A stretch of 64,000 nucleotides of DNA, from positions 62,001 through 126,000 of the forward strand of contig CAJTGD010000006.1 in the NCBI GenBank assembly GCA_910575475.1, in the 5' to 3' direction. Source of the stretch: Lachnospiraceae bacterium (GTDB lineage Bacteria > Bacillota > Clostridia > Lachnospirales > Lachnospiraceae). The translations under genes and the position numbers were made by a program. The notes beneath the pieces were generated by a model, which searched no databases, had not been told where the DNA came from, and saw nothing but the letters and a program-made list of their open reading frames with translations. Positions 1 through 9,283 of the stretch are shown here, piece after piece; positions within the stretch are counted from its first letter, which is position 1; each line of letters opens with the position of its first letter.

Positions 1-240
1 TCTGAGATCAGAGAGGCACTCAAGCCGGAATTGGACGAGACAAGCCAGTCGATTTTTGACTTATTGGATTATGCTGTGGATCATTCCAGCCCGATCAATA
101 AACCGGATCCGGAAGGAGCGGGAGAGGTGGTTACATTGCTTCAGGAGCTGGAGGAGCAGGTGTTATACAAAGAACTGACTCCGGCAGAGGCTGCAGGCCG
201 GTTCAGAACGGAAGCAACTGAAATACTGGAAAGCAAATAA
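1..240 (+). CDS. ABC transporter sugar-binding protein, C-terminal end (partial)
   Basis: The reading frame is open from the first base and ends in TAA at 238-240, so only about the last 79 residues are present. The segment is helical and acidic and contains an ELTPAEAAGRF stretch. A pattern of 'EL..G..TPEEAA' followed by a closing helix is typical of the C-terminus of extracellular sugar-binding proteins. The next two genes are MalF- and MalG-like permeases, which fits a substrate-binding protein in first position. The family call rests mostly on context and the closing motif; the substrate cannot be read. Confidence 0.75.
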   Translation, partial: SEIREALKPELDETSQSIFDLLDYAVDHSSPINKPDPEGAGEVVTLLQELEEQVLYKELTPAEAAGRFRTEATEILESK

Positions 241-252
241 ACAAGGTGTAGA

Positions 253-287
253 GCGGGGAGGTTGTCTGCATTGGCAGGATTCCCCGC
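253..287 (+). promoter_or_regulatory. Stem-loop between binding-protein and permease genes
   Basis: GCGGGGA (253-259) pairs with TCCCCGC (281-287), with an inner CTGC/GCAG pair. No T-run follows, so it is probably not a full terminator. Such stem-loops after binding-protein genes commonly stabilise the upstream message or partly attenuate permease expression. The role is inferred. Confidence 0.5.
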
Positions 288-322
288 ATCCCCTGGAATG
301 CAGAAAAGAGGAGGTGAACGAA

Positions 323-1216
323 GTGAAAAGAAGGGATTACCATAATCTGGCCGGCTATTTTTTCATAGGGCCCTGGCTGATCTGTTTCTTTGTATTCACA
401 CTGTTTCCGGTATGTATGTCTCTTTACTATTCATTTACAGATTTTGATATCCTGTCAGCACCCCGGTTTATCGGCTTGGAAAACTATCGGTATCTGCTGT
501 TTCAGGATCGGAAATTCTGGCAGTCCGTAAAGGTGACATTGCTGTATGCGTTTGTATCCATTCCGCTGCGGCTTGTATTCGCCTTTTTCGTTGCAAATCT
601 TCTGGCAAAAAGGCACAGGGGGCAGGGAATCTACCGGACCTTATTTTATCTGCCTTCGATTGTGGGGGAAAGCGTGGCGATCGCGATTGTATGGAGAACC
701 ATATTCGGCAAAAATGGGGCATTTGAAGCACTGTTAAATTCTGTGGGAGTCTATACGGAATATTCGGTTCTGGGAGATTCACGGACGGCGATCTGGTCAC
801 TGATCCTGATGTCTATCTGGCAGTTTGGTTCGCCGATGCTCATATTCCTGGCAGGACTGAAAGATATCCCGGATACATATTATGAAGCGGCAAGTATGGA
901 TGGTGCTAATTCGTTTCAGAGATTTTGGAAGATTACGGTACCATTGATCACGCCGATCTTCCTGTTTAATCTTATTATGCAGATGATCACTGGATTTATG
1001 GTATTTACCCAGGGATATATCATCACAGACGGAGGGCCGCTGAACAGCACGTTGTTTTATGTCGTATACCTTTACCAGACGACTTTTGAAAAATTCGAGG
1101 CGGGCAGAGGGTCTGCAATGGCGTGGATGCTGCTCCTGTTTATCGGAATCCTGACGGCAATACTGTTTTCTTCTTCAAAGTATTGGGTGTTTGAGGAAAA
1201 CAGAAAGGGGGATTAG
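323..1216 (+). CDS. ABC transporter permease, MalF/UgpA-like
   Basis: Inner-membrane permease of a carbohydrate ABC importer (about 297 residues, six predicted membrane segments). The EAA loop that contacts the ATPase is visible as YYEAASMDGANSFQRFWKITVP near residue 190, with the standard EAA-x3-G-x9-I-x-LP spacing. I chose the GTG at 323 because AGAGGAGG (307-314) lies 8 bases upstream; the GTG at 314 overlaps that site. It is followed 5 bases later by the MalG-like partner. No ATPase gene is present, as is common when a shared MsiK-type ATPase is used. Confidence 0.9.
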   Translation: MKRRDYHNLAGYFFIGPWLICFFVFTLFPVCMSLYYSFTDFDILSAPRFIGLENYRYLLFQDRKFWQSVKVTLLYAFVSIPLRLVFAFFVANLLAKRHRGQGIYRTLFYLPSIVGESVAIAIVWRTIFGKNGAFEALLNSVGVYTEYSVLGDSRTAIWSLILMSIWQFGSPMLIFLAGLKDIPDTYYEAASMDGANSFQRFWKITVPLITPIFLFNLIMQMITGFMVFTQGYIITDGGPLNSTLFYVVYLYQTTFEKFEAGRGSAMAWMLLLFIGILTAILFSSSKYWVFEENRKGD

Positions 1217-1221
1217 CGGAA

Positions 1222-2064
1222 ATGAAGAAAAATAAGAAGGTCCGTTCTTGCGCATATCACCTTTTTTGCGCGGCGCTTGCGTTGATTATGATATATCCTG
1301 TTCTGTGGCTGGGCTTTTCCGCTTTTAAGGAGAAAACCGACATTTTTCAGGAAGCAGGAAAGCTGCTGCCGACAAAATGGTTCTTTGAAAATTTTCTGAA
1401 CGGCTGGAAGGGATTCGGCGGCGTCGGCTTTGGGCGGTTTTTCCTGAATTCCTTTATCGTGACAATTGGCGCGACCGTATTGTCTGTGTTCTTTTCCGTA
1501 TTTGTTGCCTATGGGTTTGCAAGGATCAACTTTAAGGGAAGAGGCTTTTGGTTTGCCTGTATGATGATGACGCTGATGCTTCCGGTACAGGTATTGATGG
1601 TTCCGCAGTATATGCTGTTCAGTAAACTGGGATGGATCAACACCTATTTACCGCTGATCATTCCCTACTTCGGCGGATATTCGTTTTTTATATTTTTGTG
1701 TGTCCAGTTTATCAAGAGCATACCGAAAGAGTTGGATGATGCGGCGCGTATAGACGGGTGCGGACGGATCGGACTTTTCTTCCGGCTGATCCTGCCGCTT
1801 AGCAAGTCCGCCATGGTAACTTCGGCTATATTTTCATTTTATTGGAGATGGTCGGATTTTGTGGGGCCGATGCTCTACCTGAAAAAACCGAAGATGTATA
1901 CCGTATCGGTTGCGTTGAAATTATTTGCGGATCCTAATTCTGTTACAGACTGGGGGGCAATGTTCGCCATGTCATTGCTGTCACTGGTTCCGGTCATTCT
2001 CGTATTTCTGTCACTGCAGAAATACATTGTAGAAGGAATCAGCACCACGGGTCTGAAGGGATAG
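1222..2064 (+). CDS. ABC transporter permease, MalG/UgpE-like
   Basis: Second membrane subunit of the same carbohydrate importer, 280 residues with six predicted membrane helices. The EAA loop reads LDDAARIDGCGRIGLFFRLILP around residue 172-193. The start lies 5 bases after the upstream permease stop, consistent with coupled translation and a heterodimeric channel. The C-terminus ends in the usual EGISTTGLKG of this family (…GLTAGAVKG-like). The substrate is probably a sugar or sugar derivative processed by the following oxidoreductases. Confidence 0.9.
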   Translation: MKKNKKVRSCAYHLFCAALALIMIYPVLWLGFSAFKEKTDIFQEAGKLLPTKWFFENFLNGWKGFGGVGFGRFFLNSFIVTIGATVLSVFFSVFVAYGFARINFKGRGFWFACMMMTLMLPVQVLMVPQYMLFSKLGWINTYLPLIIPYFGGYSFFIFLCVQFIKSIPKELDDAARIDGCGRIGLFFRLILPLSKSAMVTSAIFSFYWRWSDFVGPMLYLKKPKMYTVSVALKLFADPNSVTDWGAMFAMSLLSLVPVILVFLSLQKYIVEGISTTGLKG

Positions 2065-2151
2065 GAAGCTTGCCTTGAGCATAATATTAAGTGCAGATTT
2101 CATTGGACGTAAGTATATAAAATAGAATAAAGAAAAGAGGAATGAAATGTT

Positions 2152-3177
2152 ATGGGAAAAGCAAGAATTGCTGTAATTGGATTGAATTTCGGGAAGAAGC
2201 ATGCGTCTTATATTGCGGAAAATGATATTCCAGGGGAGCTTGTTGCAGTATCGGATCTGGATGAATCCTATGCATCGTATGCAGAAGGGTGGAGTACGGT
2301 ATTTTATACGGATTATAAGAAAATGCTGGAAGAAGTGAAGCCAGACGGCGTTATCATCGCGGTTCCGCCCAAATTTCACAGTATCTTTGCGATAGAATGC
2401 ATGAAACAGGGGGCAGATGTTCTGGTAGAAAAGCCCATTTCTCTGACATCGGAGGAAGCAGACCAGATGATCAAAGCCGCAGACCAGTACAGATGTCAGA
2501 TTCTTGTGGGGCAGCATCACAGATTCGATCCGTCCGTATGCAGGGCAAAGAGAAGAATAGACTCCGGAGAGCTGGGAAAACTGATCGGGTTCCATATCTA
2601 TGGGACACTTCCGAAGCCGGACTGGTACTATGCCCAGGATTATAAGAAAAAGCGGGCAGCAGGCGGCGGAACCGTGGCAAATAACGGAATCCACGATGCG
2701 GACAGGATACGTTATCTGTTCGGGGATGTAGAATCTGTTTTTGCAATGAAAGGAAACTCGCTCCGTGGATTTGAGGTGGAGGACACCGCGGCAGTTGCCG
2801 TTAGATGTAAAAATGGAGTGGTAGGGACTTACTATATTTCTGACGGCAGCCATCCGCTTTCCGAATATACAGACTGTTATTTTGGGGAAAAGGGGAGCAT
2901 CCGCCTGATGAGTTCTTCCTTCTACGCTCAGAAGAGCTTCCATACCTACCAGGAGGGATATTTAGGAGAAGGCTTTGACCTTTGGCAGCGGGAAGGCAGG
3001 ATTGTTACGGAAAGAATCCCGCTTCAGGATAACCACGGGAAAGAAGTCGAGCATTTCTGCGATATGATCATAAATGGAGTGAAGCCGGTGACTTCCGCGG
3101 AGGAAGGGAAAAAATCCATGGAGCTGATGAACGCGATCATCGAATCCATGGATACGGGCAGAGTGATCCGATTGTAA
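2152..3177 (+). CDS. Gfo/Idh/MocA family oxidoreductase (1)
   Basis: NAD(P)-dependent sugar or cyclitol dehydrogenase, 341 residues. An N-terminal Rossmann fold begins with IAVIGLNFGKKH, and the family's EKP signature is present as VEKPISLTSEEAD near residue 94. The C-terminal alpha/beta domain contains GGGTVANNGIHDADRIRYL, the usual active-site region with GxHxxD. Members oxidise a hydroxyl of a pyranose, inositol or glycoside. It heads the enzyme part of the cluster, 87 bases after the permease gene. The exact substrate cannot be told from sequence. Confidence 0.88.
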   Translation: MGKARIAVIGLNFGKKHASYIAENDIPGELVAVSDLDESYASYAEGWSTVFYTDYKKMLEEVKPDGVIIAVPPKFHSIFAIECMKQGADVLVEKPISLTSEEADQMIKAADQYRCQILVGQHHRFDPSVCRAKRRIDSGELGKLIGFHIYGTLPKPDWYYAQDYKKKRAAGGGTVANNGIHDADRIRYLFGDVESVFAMKGNSLRGFEVEDTAAVAVRCKNGVVGTYYISDGSHPLSEYTDCYFGEKGSIRLMSSSFYAQKSFHTYQEGYLGEGFDLWQREGRIVTERIPLQDNHGKEVEHFCDMIINGVKPVTSAEEGKKSMELMNAIIESMDTGRVIRL

Positions 3178-3279
3178 GAATTGAAGCGGCATATCTGCTG
3201 GACAGATGAGCAGAGGCTTGCTGCACGGATGATTACAATAAAAAGTATAAAACTTAAGAAAAACAAGGAGGACAAGGGG

Positions 3280-4278
3280 ATGTACAGGGTAGCGTTTTTA
3301 GAAGCAGAACATTGGCATGTATTGGGACACATGGCGGCAATCAAAACATTTGATAATGTAGAGGTCGCGGCAATGTCAGGAAACGGAGAATTTACAAAAA
3401 AACTAAGCAGGGATATGGGAATCCACTTATATCAGAATTACATAGAACTGCTCGACAGAGAAAAAGATCTGGATTTTGTCTACATTTTCGGTATCTATAA
3501 GGAGGCGCCTACAATCATGATGGAATGCATCCGCAGAGGAATCCCGTTTATGGCGGACAAGCCCTGCTGTGAAAGAGCAGAACAGCTCCCATCGGTGATT
3601 GAGGAATTGAAAAAAAGCGGTGTAAAGCATTGTATTTCCCTTCAGCGCCGCTATGCACTCCCGGTTGAAAAATATAAGAACTATATCCGGCAGAAGGCTT
3701 CGGAGGGCGGCATACATATTGTGCTCAGATATATTACAGGAACACCCCAGCGCTATGAAGATATGGGATTTCCCTGGGCAAATAAAAAGGAAATTGCGGG
3801 CGGCGGCGCGTTGCTGAACCTGGGAGTCCATTATATCGATCTGGTAAGCTATCTGACCGGGGATGAGATTGTGGAAGCAAAAGGGTTTCTCAATGAAAAT
3901 GTCTGGAAGCTGGGGCTGGACGATTATGCGAATATCATTTTGAAGACCAGATCCGGCCATACGGCGACCGTTGAAGTGGGATATACCAAATCAGGATATC
4001 CGCAGGAGGACTTTATTATTTCAGGAAAAAACTTTTACCTTACCGCCACGGCCGCAGAAGATATCAGACTCTACGGGCTGAAGGAAGGCGGGGACAATCG
4101 AGGAGAGCTGCTGGAAAAATGTGATTTCCCGGATATCCAGTGGTTTGATAAATGCCTGGGGAGCATGCTCTCGGTTTTGGAAGGCACAGGGGAGCCTGCG
4201 GCAACTCTGGAGGATGTATATCGCGCACTGAAATATGTGACACAGATTTACGAGGATAACCATTTTTATGACAATTAA
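3280..4278 (+). CDS. Gfo/Idh/MocA family oxidoreductase (2)
   Basis: A second, divergent member of the family (332 residues), probably acting on the same substrate or its oxidised product. The EKP motif is changed to MADKPCCERAEQ, and the catalytic region reads GGGALLNLGVHYIDLVSYL. I chose ATG 3280 because AAGGAGG (3265-3271) precedes it; the longer frame from TTG 3181 lacks a ribosome site. Two Gfo/Idh/MocA genes side by side suggest oxidation and later reduction at one carbon, or a heteromeric enzyme. Confidence 0.87.
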   Translation: MYRVAFLEAEHWHVLGHMAAIKTFDNVEVAAMSGNGEFTKKLSRDMGIHLYQNYIELLDREKDLDFVYIFGIYKEAPTIMMECIRRGIPFMADKPCCERAEQLPSVIEELKKSGVKHCISLQRRYALPVEKYKNYIRQKASEGGIHIVLRYITGTPQRYEDMGFPWANKKEIAGGGALLNLGVHYIDLVSYLTGDEIVEAKGFLNENVWKLGLDDYANIILKTRSGHTATVEVGYTKSGYPQEDFIISGKNFYLTATAAEDIRLYGLKEGGDNRGELLEKCDFPDIQWFDKCLGSMLSVLEGTGEPAATLEDVYRALKYVTQIYEDNHFYDN

Positions 4279-4379
4279 AGAGTGAAGGGTTTGGTGTGTG
4301 TCTGAAGATTTATTTCTGCTAAAGTGATACGGCAGAAAGACATTTTCAGGCACAGCAGGGAAAGAAAGCAGGGTAAAAG

Positions 4380-6053
4380 ATGATCAGAGAATGGACGGAA
4401 GAGGCATTAGATCACAGGAATGCGTTGCTGTATGCAATGGGAGTGACTGAGGAGGAGGCCAGGCGCCCCGTTATTGGGATCGTAAATGCATGGAATGAAA
4501 TGAATCCGGGGCATTTTGACCTGAAGGAGGCTGCCCGGATCATCAAAGGCGAGATAAAAAAATGCGGGTGTCTGCCGAGAGAGCTTCCCATCAGCGGAAT
4601 CTGCGATGGAATCTGTTCGAATACGGACGGAGACAGATATACTCTGCCTGCGCGCGATCTGGTTTCCTCAGAGGTAGAGACGGTGGCAGAGCTGAATCGG
4701 CTGGATGGGATGGTGCTGTTGGCGAGCTGTGATAAGGTAGTACCCGGAATGCTGATGGGAGGATTGAGAGTCGATATCCCTATGGTGATGTTCACGGGGG
4801 GTTATATGCCTGCCGGAGACTATAACGGAAGGATGCTCACGCTCACGCATACAAAGCAGGCATATGCCTCGTGGCAGGCGGGACAGATGAAAAGGGAAGA
4901 ATACAAGCAGATTGTAAGAAATGCATGTCCGGCACCTGGGGTATGTCCTTTTATGGGAACTGCAAACACCATGTGCGCGATGGCGGAGGTTTTGGGATTT
5001 TCCCCTGACGGAAATGCGTCGGTCAGGGCACAGAGTGAGGAATGGAGACAGATGGCGGTAAAAACGGGAAGGCGCATTACCGAATTGGTAATGGAAGAAA
5101 TACGCCCTTCGGACAGGATCACATGCTCCAGCTTTAAAAATGTGATCCGATATGTGATGGCAACCGGAGGCTCCACCAATACGCTTCTGCATCTGCCTGC
5201 GGCTGCGGCCCAGATGGGGATTCGGATCACTCCGGAGTTGTTTGATGAATTATCCAGGGAGACGCCGTTTATCAGTGCGATCTATCCAAATCATCCTACA
5301 GATACCATGGAAGATTTCTCAAGAGCAGGCGGGGTATCAGCCGTGCTGAAGGAATTGGACAAAGCAGGGCTGATCGAGCGCAGTACGATGGGGATGTTTG
5401 AAAGCATGAAAGAAAAAATCGGCAGTGCGGAAAACAGGGATACCGGCCAGATTCATACGGCTGCCGATCCGATCATGGAGCAGGGCGGACTGGCGGTGCT
5501 ACATGGAAATATAGGTACGGAAAGCGCAGTCATAAAGTTTTCGGCGGTGGATGCAGGTATTCATAGGTTTGAAGGAAGAGCTAAGGTATATAATTCTCAG
5601 GATGACGGATGGAAGGCCCTTCTTCAGGATGAGATCGAGGCAGGAGATGTGGTAGTGATCCGGTATGAAGGACCGAAAGGCGCTCCGGGAATGCCGCATT
5701 TGGAAACCTTTATGGCAGCAGTGCTGGGAAAAGGACTGGGGGAAAAAGTGGCTCTGATCACAGACGGAAGATTTTCAGGGGCGACCGGAGGAATCGCGGT
5801 CGGACATGTCTCTCCGGAAGCCTACGCAGGAGGCAATATAGCGCTTATCGAAAACGGCGATCTGATCCGGATTGATATTAAAGGGCGGAGCTTAAATCTG
5901 GACGTATCCGAGAAACTGCTGAAAGAACGAAGGAAATGCTTCCGGCGTATAGAAAAACCGGCCTCAGGATATTTGGAACTTTATCGTAAAAATACAAACT
6001 CTACGCATGAGGGGGCAACAATGTATGGAATGGAAAAATCCAATAAAAAATAA
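4380..6053 (+). CDS. IlvD/Edd family dehydratase (sugar-acid dehydratase candidate)
   Basis: Fe-S dependent dehydratase of 557 residues, the normal family length. Cluster and active-site motifs are visible: [10 protein letters not shown] near residue 75, [13 protein letters not shown] near 116, [19 protein letters not shown] near 191, and the closing [19 protein letters not shown]. The family includes dihydroxyacid dehydratase and 6-phosphogluconate, xylonate and arabinonate dehydratases. Here, without ilv neighbours and between sugar dehydrogenases, a sugar-acid substrate is more likely than branched-chain amino acid synthesis. Its 3' end overlaps the next gene by 29 bases. Confidence 0.88.
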   Translation: MIREWTEEALDHRNALLYAMGVTEEEARRPVIGIVNAWNEMNPGHFDLKEAARIIKGEIKKCGCLPRELPISGICDGICSNTDGDRYTLPARDLVSSEVETVAELNRLDGMVLLASCDKVVPGMLMGGLRVDIPMVMFTGGYMPAGDYNGRMLTLTHTKQAYASWQAGQMKREEYKQIVRNACPAPGVCPFMGTANTMCAMAEVLGFSPDGNASVRAQSEEWRQMAVKTGRRITELVMEEIRPSDRITCSSFKNVIRYVMATGGSTNTLLHLPAAAAQMGIRITPELFDELSRETPFISAIYPNHPTDTMEDFSRAGGVSAVLKELDKAGLIERSTMGMFESMKEKIGSAENRDTGQIHTAADPIMEQGGLAVLHGNIGTESAVIKFSAVDAGIHRFEGRAKVYNSQDDGWKALLQDEIEAGDVVVIRYEGPKGAPGMPHLETFMAAVLGKGLGEKVALITDGRFSGATGGIAVGHVSPEAYAGGNIALIENGDLIRIDIKGRSLNLDVSEKLLKERRKCFRRIEKPASGYLELYRKNTNSTHEGATMYGMEKSNKK

Positions 6054-7104
6054 GATTGCACAAGTATCGGAGCCCTGTCAAATTCATTTTATAAGCGAAG
6101 ATATCCATCAGCTCGGGGACGGCGAAATCTTACTTGCGATCCAGGCCAGTCTGATCTGCGGAAGCGACCTGCATATATATAAAGGACTTCACCCTGCGGT
6201 GGATCTTCCGGTTACGATCGGACATGAGTTTACAGGAAAGGTGATTGCTGTCGGGAATGGAGTCACGAGATGTAAGACAGGGGATCTGGTGACAGTGGAG
6301 CCTGTAATCACATGCGGAGTATGCAGTGCGTGCCGCCGGGGAGAATATGGATATTGTAAAGAAATCAGCTATACCTATCGGCAGGGGCACGGCGCACTCG
6401 CCAGGTATTTCGTCGCGAAAGAAGAAAAAGTATATGTACTGCCGCCCGGAATTTCTGCGGAAAAAGCGGCGCTTGCAGAGCCTCTGGCGGTGGCAGTGCA
6501 TGCGGTCAAAAGGGCACAGGTATGTCTGGGCGACCGTGTCGTGATCGCCGGAGCCGGGGCAATTGGGATTATGATCGCCATGGTGTGCAAAAAAATAGGA
6601 GCGAAGTGTGTTGTGATTTCCGATGTTTCAGAATCCCGCCTGAACATGGCAAGAGAGCTGGGAGCGGACATTGCGGTGAACGCCTCGAACGGAAACATAG
6701 AGGATGAGATAGAGCGCTTGTCTTCAGGAGAAGGGTTTGACAAGGCATTTGAATGTGTCGGAAAGGAAGCGACATTTGTGCAGCTGATGTCGTGCCTGAA
6801 AATGAATGGGCTTTTGACAGATGTCGGGATTTTTGAAAAGCCTTTGATTCGGCTGGATGCGTCTTTGATCGTGAAAAAAGAATTGCGTATCCAGGGGGCG
6901 CAGGGGTACTGCTGGGATTTTGAAGCTGCGTTGCAGCTGTTGCAGGAGCTGCCTTTTGAAAAGCTGATCACACACCGTTTTCCGCTGCATGAAGTGAGGC
7001 AGGCGATGAAGACCGCACTGGATCCTGATAGCAGAGCGATCAAAGTATGTCTGATCCCGGATTGGGATCAGGGAACAGGAGGAATGGAAAATGACAGCTT
7101 TTGA
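6025..7104 (+). CDS. Zinc-dependent medium-chain alcohol dehydrogenase
   Basis: NAD(P)-dependent polyol or alcohol dehydrogenase (359 residues from ATG 6025). Catalytic zinc ligands are in CGSDLHIY and GHEFTGKV, the structural zinc site is [15 protein letters not shown], and the cofactor fold is [21 protein letters not shown] (6008-6014) supports the 6025 start over ATG 6007, which overlaps that site. It resembles sorbitol/threonine dehydrogenases. It overlaps both neighbours (29 and 14 bases), so the genes are surely co-translated. Confidence 0.88.
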   Translation: MEWKNPIKNKIAQVSEPCQIHFISEDIHQLGDGEILLAIQASLICGSDLHIYKGLHPAVDLPVTIGHEFTGKVIAVGNGVTRCKTGDLVTVEPVITCGVCSACRRGEYGYCKEISYTYRQGHGALARYFVAKEEKVYVLPPGISAEKAALAEPLAVAVHAVKRAQVCLGDRVVIAGAGAIGIMIAMVCKKIGAKCVVISDVSESRLNMARELGADIAVNASNGNIEDEIERLSSGEGFDKAFECVGKEATFVQLMSCLKMNGLLTDVGIFEKPLIRLDASLIVKKELRIQGAQGYCWDFEAALQLLQELPFEKLITHRFPLHEVRQAMKTALDPDSRAIKVCLIPDWDQGTGGMENDSF

Positions 7105-8452
7105 AAAGTTTGGATTCCAATCTTTGGATGAATTGAAAAATAAAATAAAGGAGCTGAATGCGGATATCCCTGTCACCGAGGATATTTCGGTTTTATCAGA
7201 ATCTGTGGCGGTGGGAAAGAAAACGGCACCCAATTCTCTTGCGATTCTTCCGATGGAGGGCTGCGATGGGGAATTGGACGGAAGCCCTTCGCAGCTAACC
7301 ATGCGGAGATACCGAAGATTTGCGGAAGGAGGGGCAGGCCTGATCTGGGGAGAAGCATGTGCCGTGGCGGTGGAAGGAAGGGCGAACCCGCATCAGCTTT
7401 TCCTGCATAAAGGAAATCTTGCGCAATTCCGGGATTTGACGGATCTGTGCAGGGAGCACGGAGAACAGAGGAATGGAAAGAAGCCCCTTTTTCTGCTCCA
7501 GCTGACACACTCCGGAAGGTATGCGAGACCTTTCGACAATGGCGCGCCTATGATCGTGCAGCATGATCCGCTGTTGGATCCCAAAGTTGGAATCACGGAG
7601 GATTATCCTGTGATCACAGATGAATATCTGGATGCGCTGCAGGAAAAATATGTTCAGTCCGCAGTACTGGCAAAGGAAGCCGGATTTGACGGTGTGGATA
7701 TCAAAACATGCCATAGATATCTGCTGTCTGAATTGTTAGCGGCACATGTGAGGAAGGGAAAATACGGCGGAGATTTTGAAAACAGAAGCAGGTTCTTACT
7801 CAGTGTGATCAAAAAAGTGCGGGAAGCGGTGGGGGAAGATTTTATCATTGCTTCCAGATTCAATGTATTTGACGCACATCCTTATCCCTATGGATTTGGC
7901 GTGAGCAGAGAGGCGGAGTGGATTCCGGATCTGAGAGAGCCGCTGCTGCTTGCTAAAAAAATGGCAGAGGCAGGAGTGGATCTTTTAAGCAATTCAGCAG
8001 GGAATCCTTACTACAGGTTCCCGCAGGTGACGCGTCCTTTTGACCAGCCGGCTGTAAATGGGGAAATTCCCGAAGAACATCCGTTGGAAAGCGTTGCAAG
8101 ATTATTGGAATTTACGAAAAAGATTCAGGAAACAGTGGGAGGTGTTCCGGTCGTAGGGAATGGCTATAGCTGGCTGAGGGAATATCTGCCCTTTGTCGGG
8201 GCGGCAAATAAATTGCGGGGCGGATGTGCGTTTGTGGGACTTGGGCGCCAGGCATTCGCGTACCCTGACGCACCCAGGGATATTATGGATAACGGCAGCA
8301 TGGAGAAGAGAAAATGCTGTATTGCATGCAGCAAGTGTACTCAGATCATGCGTGACCATGGAATGACGGGATGTGTGGTGAGGGACAGTGAGATTTATGC
8401 TCCGATGTATCAGAAGGGAGAAAAGGAAAGTGACGGCAAGCTTCGTTACTAA
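7091..8452 (+). CDS. Old yellow enzyme family flavin oxidoreductase with Cys cluster
   Basis: FMN-dependent TIM-barrel reductase of 453 residues, related to the N-terminal half of 2,4-dienoyl-CoA reductase. Visible are LLQLTHSGRYARP, GFDGVDIKTCHRYLLSELLAAH and the C-terminal CCIACSKCTQ...C region, which could bind a 4Fe-4S cluster. The usual FAD/NAD(P) domain of longer relatives is absent; the FAD protein encoded at 9284 could supply electrons. ATG 7091 follows GGAGGAATGG within the end of the upstream gene. Such enzymes reduce activated C=C bonds, possibly made by the dehydratase. Confidence 0.85.
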   Translation: MTAFEKFGFQSLDELKNKIKELNADIPVTEDISVLSESVAVGKKTAPNSLAILPMEGCDGELDGSPSQLTMRRYRRFAEGGAGLIWGEACAVAVEGRANPHQLFLHKGNLAQFRDLTDLCREHGEQRNGKKPLFLLQLTHSGRYARPFDNGAPMIVQHDPLLDPKVGITEDYPVITDEYLDALQEKYVQSAVLAKEAGFDGVDIKTCHRYLLSELLAAHVRKGKYGGDFENRSRFLLSVIKKVREAVGEDFIIASRFNVFDAHPYPYGFGVSREAEWIPDLREPLLLAKKMAEAGVDLLSNSAGNPYYRFPQVTRPFDQPAVNGEIPEEHPLESVARLLEFTKKIQETVGGVPVVGNGYSWLREYLPFVGAANKLRGGCAFVGLGRQAFAYPDAPRDIMDNGSMEKRKCCIACSKCTQIMRDHGMTGCVVRDSEIYAPMYQKGEKESDGKLRY

Positions 8453-8485
8453 GAAACAGGCAGAGGAAAAAGGGGGATGAAAGTC

Positions 8486-9253
8486 ATGAAAAAAACAGCA
8501 ATTGTGACAGGGGCAGGACGTGGAATCGGATTTGGAATTGCGAAAAGGCTGGCGGAGGAAGATTATCGGCTTGTACTGGTCTCCCGCAGTGAAGAAAATC
8601 GATATGCGGAGCATCTGGATTTGCTGAGAAGGTCTGATACGGACTTTTTATACATCCAGGCAGATGTTTCCGAACCTTCTGATCGTGAAAGGTGTCTGGA
8701 CCTTGCACTGAAAAAATACGGGAGAATTGATGTGCTGGTGAACAATGCCGGAATTGCGCCCAAAGTGCGGAGGGATCTGTTGGAAATGACAGAGGAAAGC
8801 TTTGATACTCTGCTTAGAGTCAATACGAAGAGCGTGATGTTCTTTTCGCAGATTGTTGCCAGACAGATGCTGCGGCAGGAGCCGACTGAGGGAGTGCGGG
8901 GAATCATCGTGAATATCTCTTCCATGTCTGCAGAAGTCTCTTCCATCAGCAGAGGGGAATATTGTGTCTCCAAGGCTGGTGTTTCCATGCTGACAAAGCT
9001 GTACGCAGACCGTCTTGCAGGAGAGCAGACCTATGTATATGAGGTCCGTCCGGGGATTATTGAGACCGATATGACAGGAGCTGTCCATGAAAAATATAGC
9101 AGATTATTTGAAGAAGGACTTTGCCCGATCTCGCGATGGGGAAAACCGGAAGACGTGGCGGAAGCTGTTAATCTCTTATGCTCCGGTAAACTGAAATATA
9201 CGACAGGACAATCCATTGATGTGGACGGAGGCTTCCAGATCAAACGGCTATAA
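8486..9253 (+). CDS. SDR family oxidoreductase (3-ketoacyl reductase-like)
   Basis: Short-chain dehydrogenase of 255 residues. The cofactor motif is VTGAGRGIGFGIA, the NNAG motif occurs in VLVNNAGIAP, the catalytic Ser is in NISSMSAE, and the YxxxK motif is YCVSKAG. A PGIIETDM segment follows. The ending VDGGFQIKRL matches the 'DGG' tail of the family. ATG 8486 is preferred because GGGGG (8472-8476) sits 9 bases upstream; ATG 8477 abuts it. It belongs to the catabolic operon and likely reduces or oxidises a cyclic or sugar intermediate. Confidence 0.88.
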   Translation: MKKTAIVTGAGRGIGFGIAKRLAEEDYRLVLVSRSEENRYAEHLDLLRRSDTDFLYIQADVSEPSDRERCLDLALKKYGRIDVLVNNAGIAPKVRRDLLEMTEESFDTLLRVNTKSVMFFSQIVARQMLRQEPTEGVRGIIVNISSMSAEVSSISRGEYCVSKAGVSMLTKLYADRLAGEQTYVYEVRPGIIETDMTGAVHEKYSRLFEEGLCPISRWGKPEDVAEAVNLLCSGKLKYTTGQSIDVDGGFQIKRL

Positions 9254-9283
9254 TGAGTGAAGATACACTTTGGAGAGGATGCT

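Noticed and set aside
2011-2943. Long minus-strand frame of 310 codons
   Set aside because: It mirrors the Gfo/Idh/MocA gene, is Cys/His/Phe-rich and has no plausible start region. Treated as an antisense shadow.
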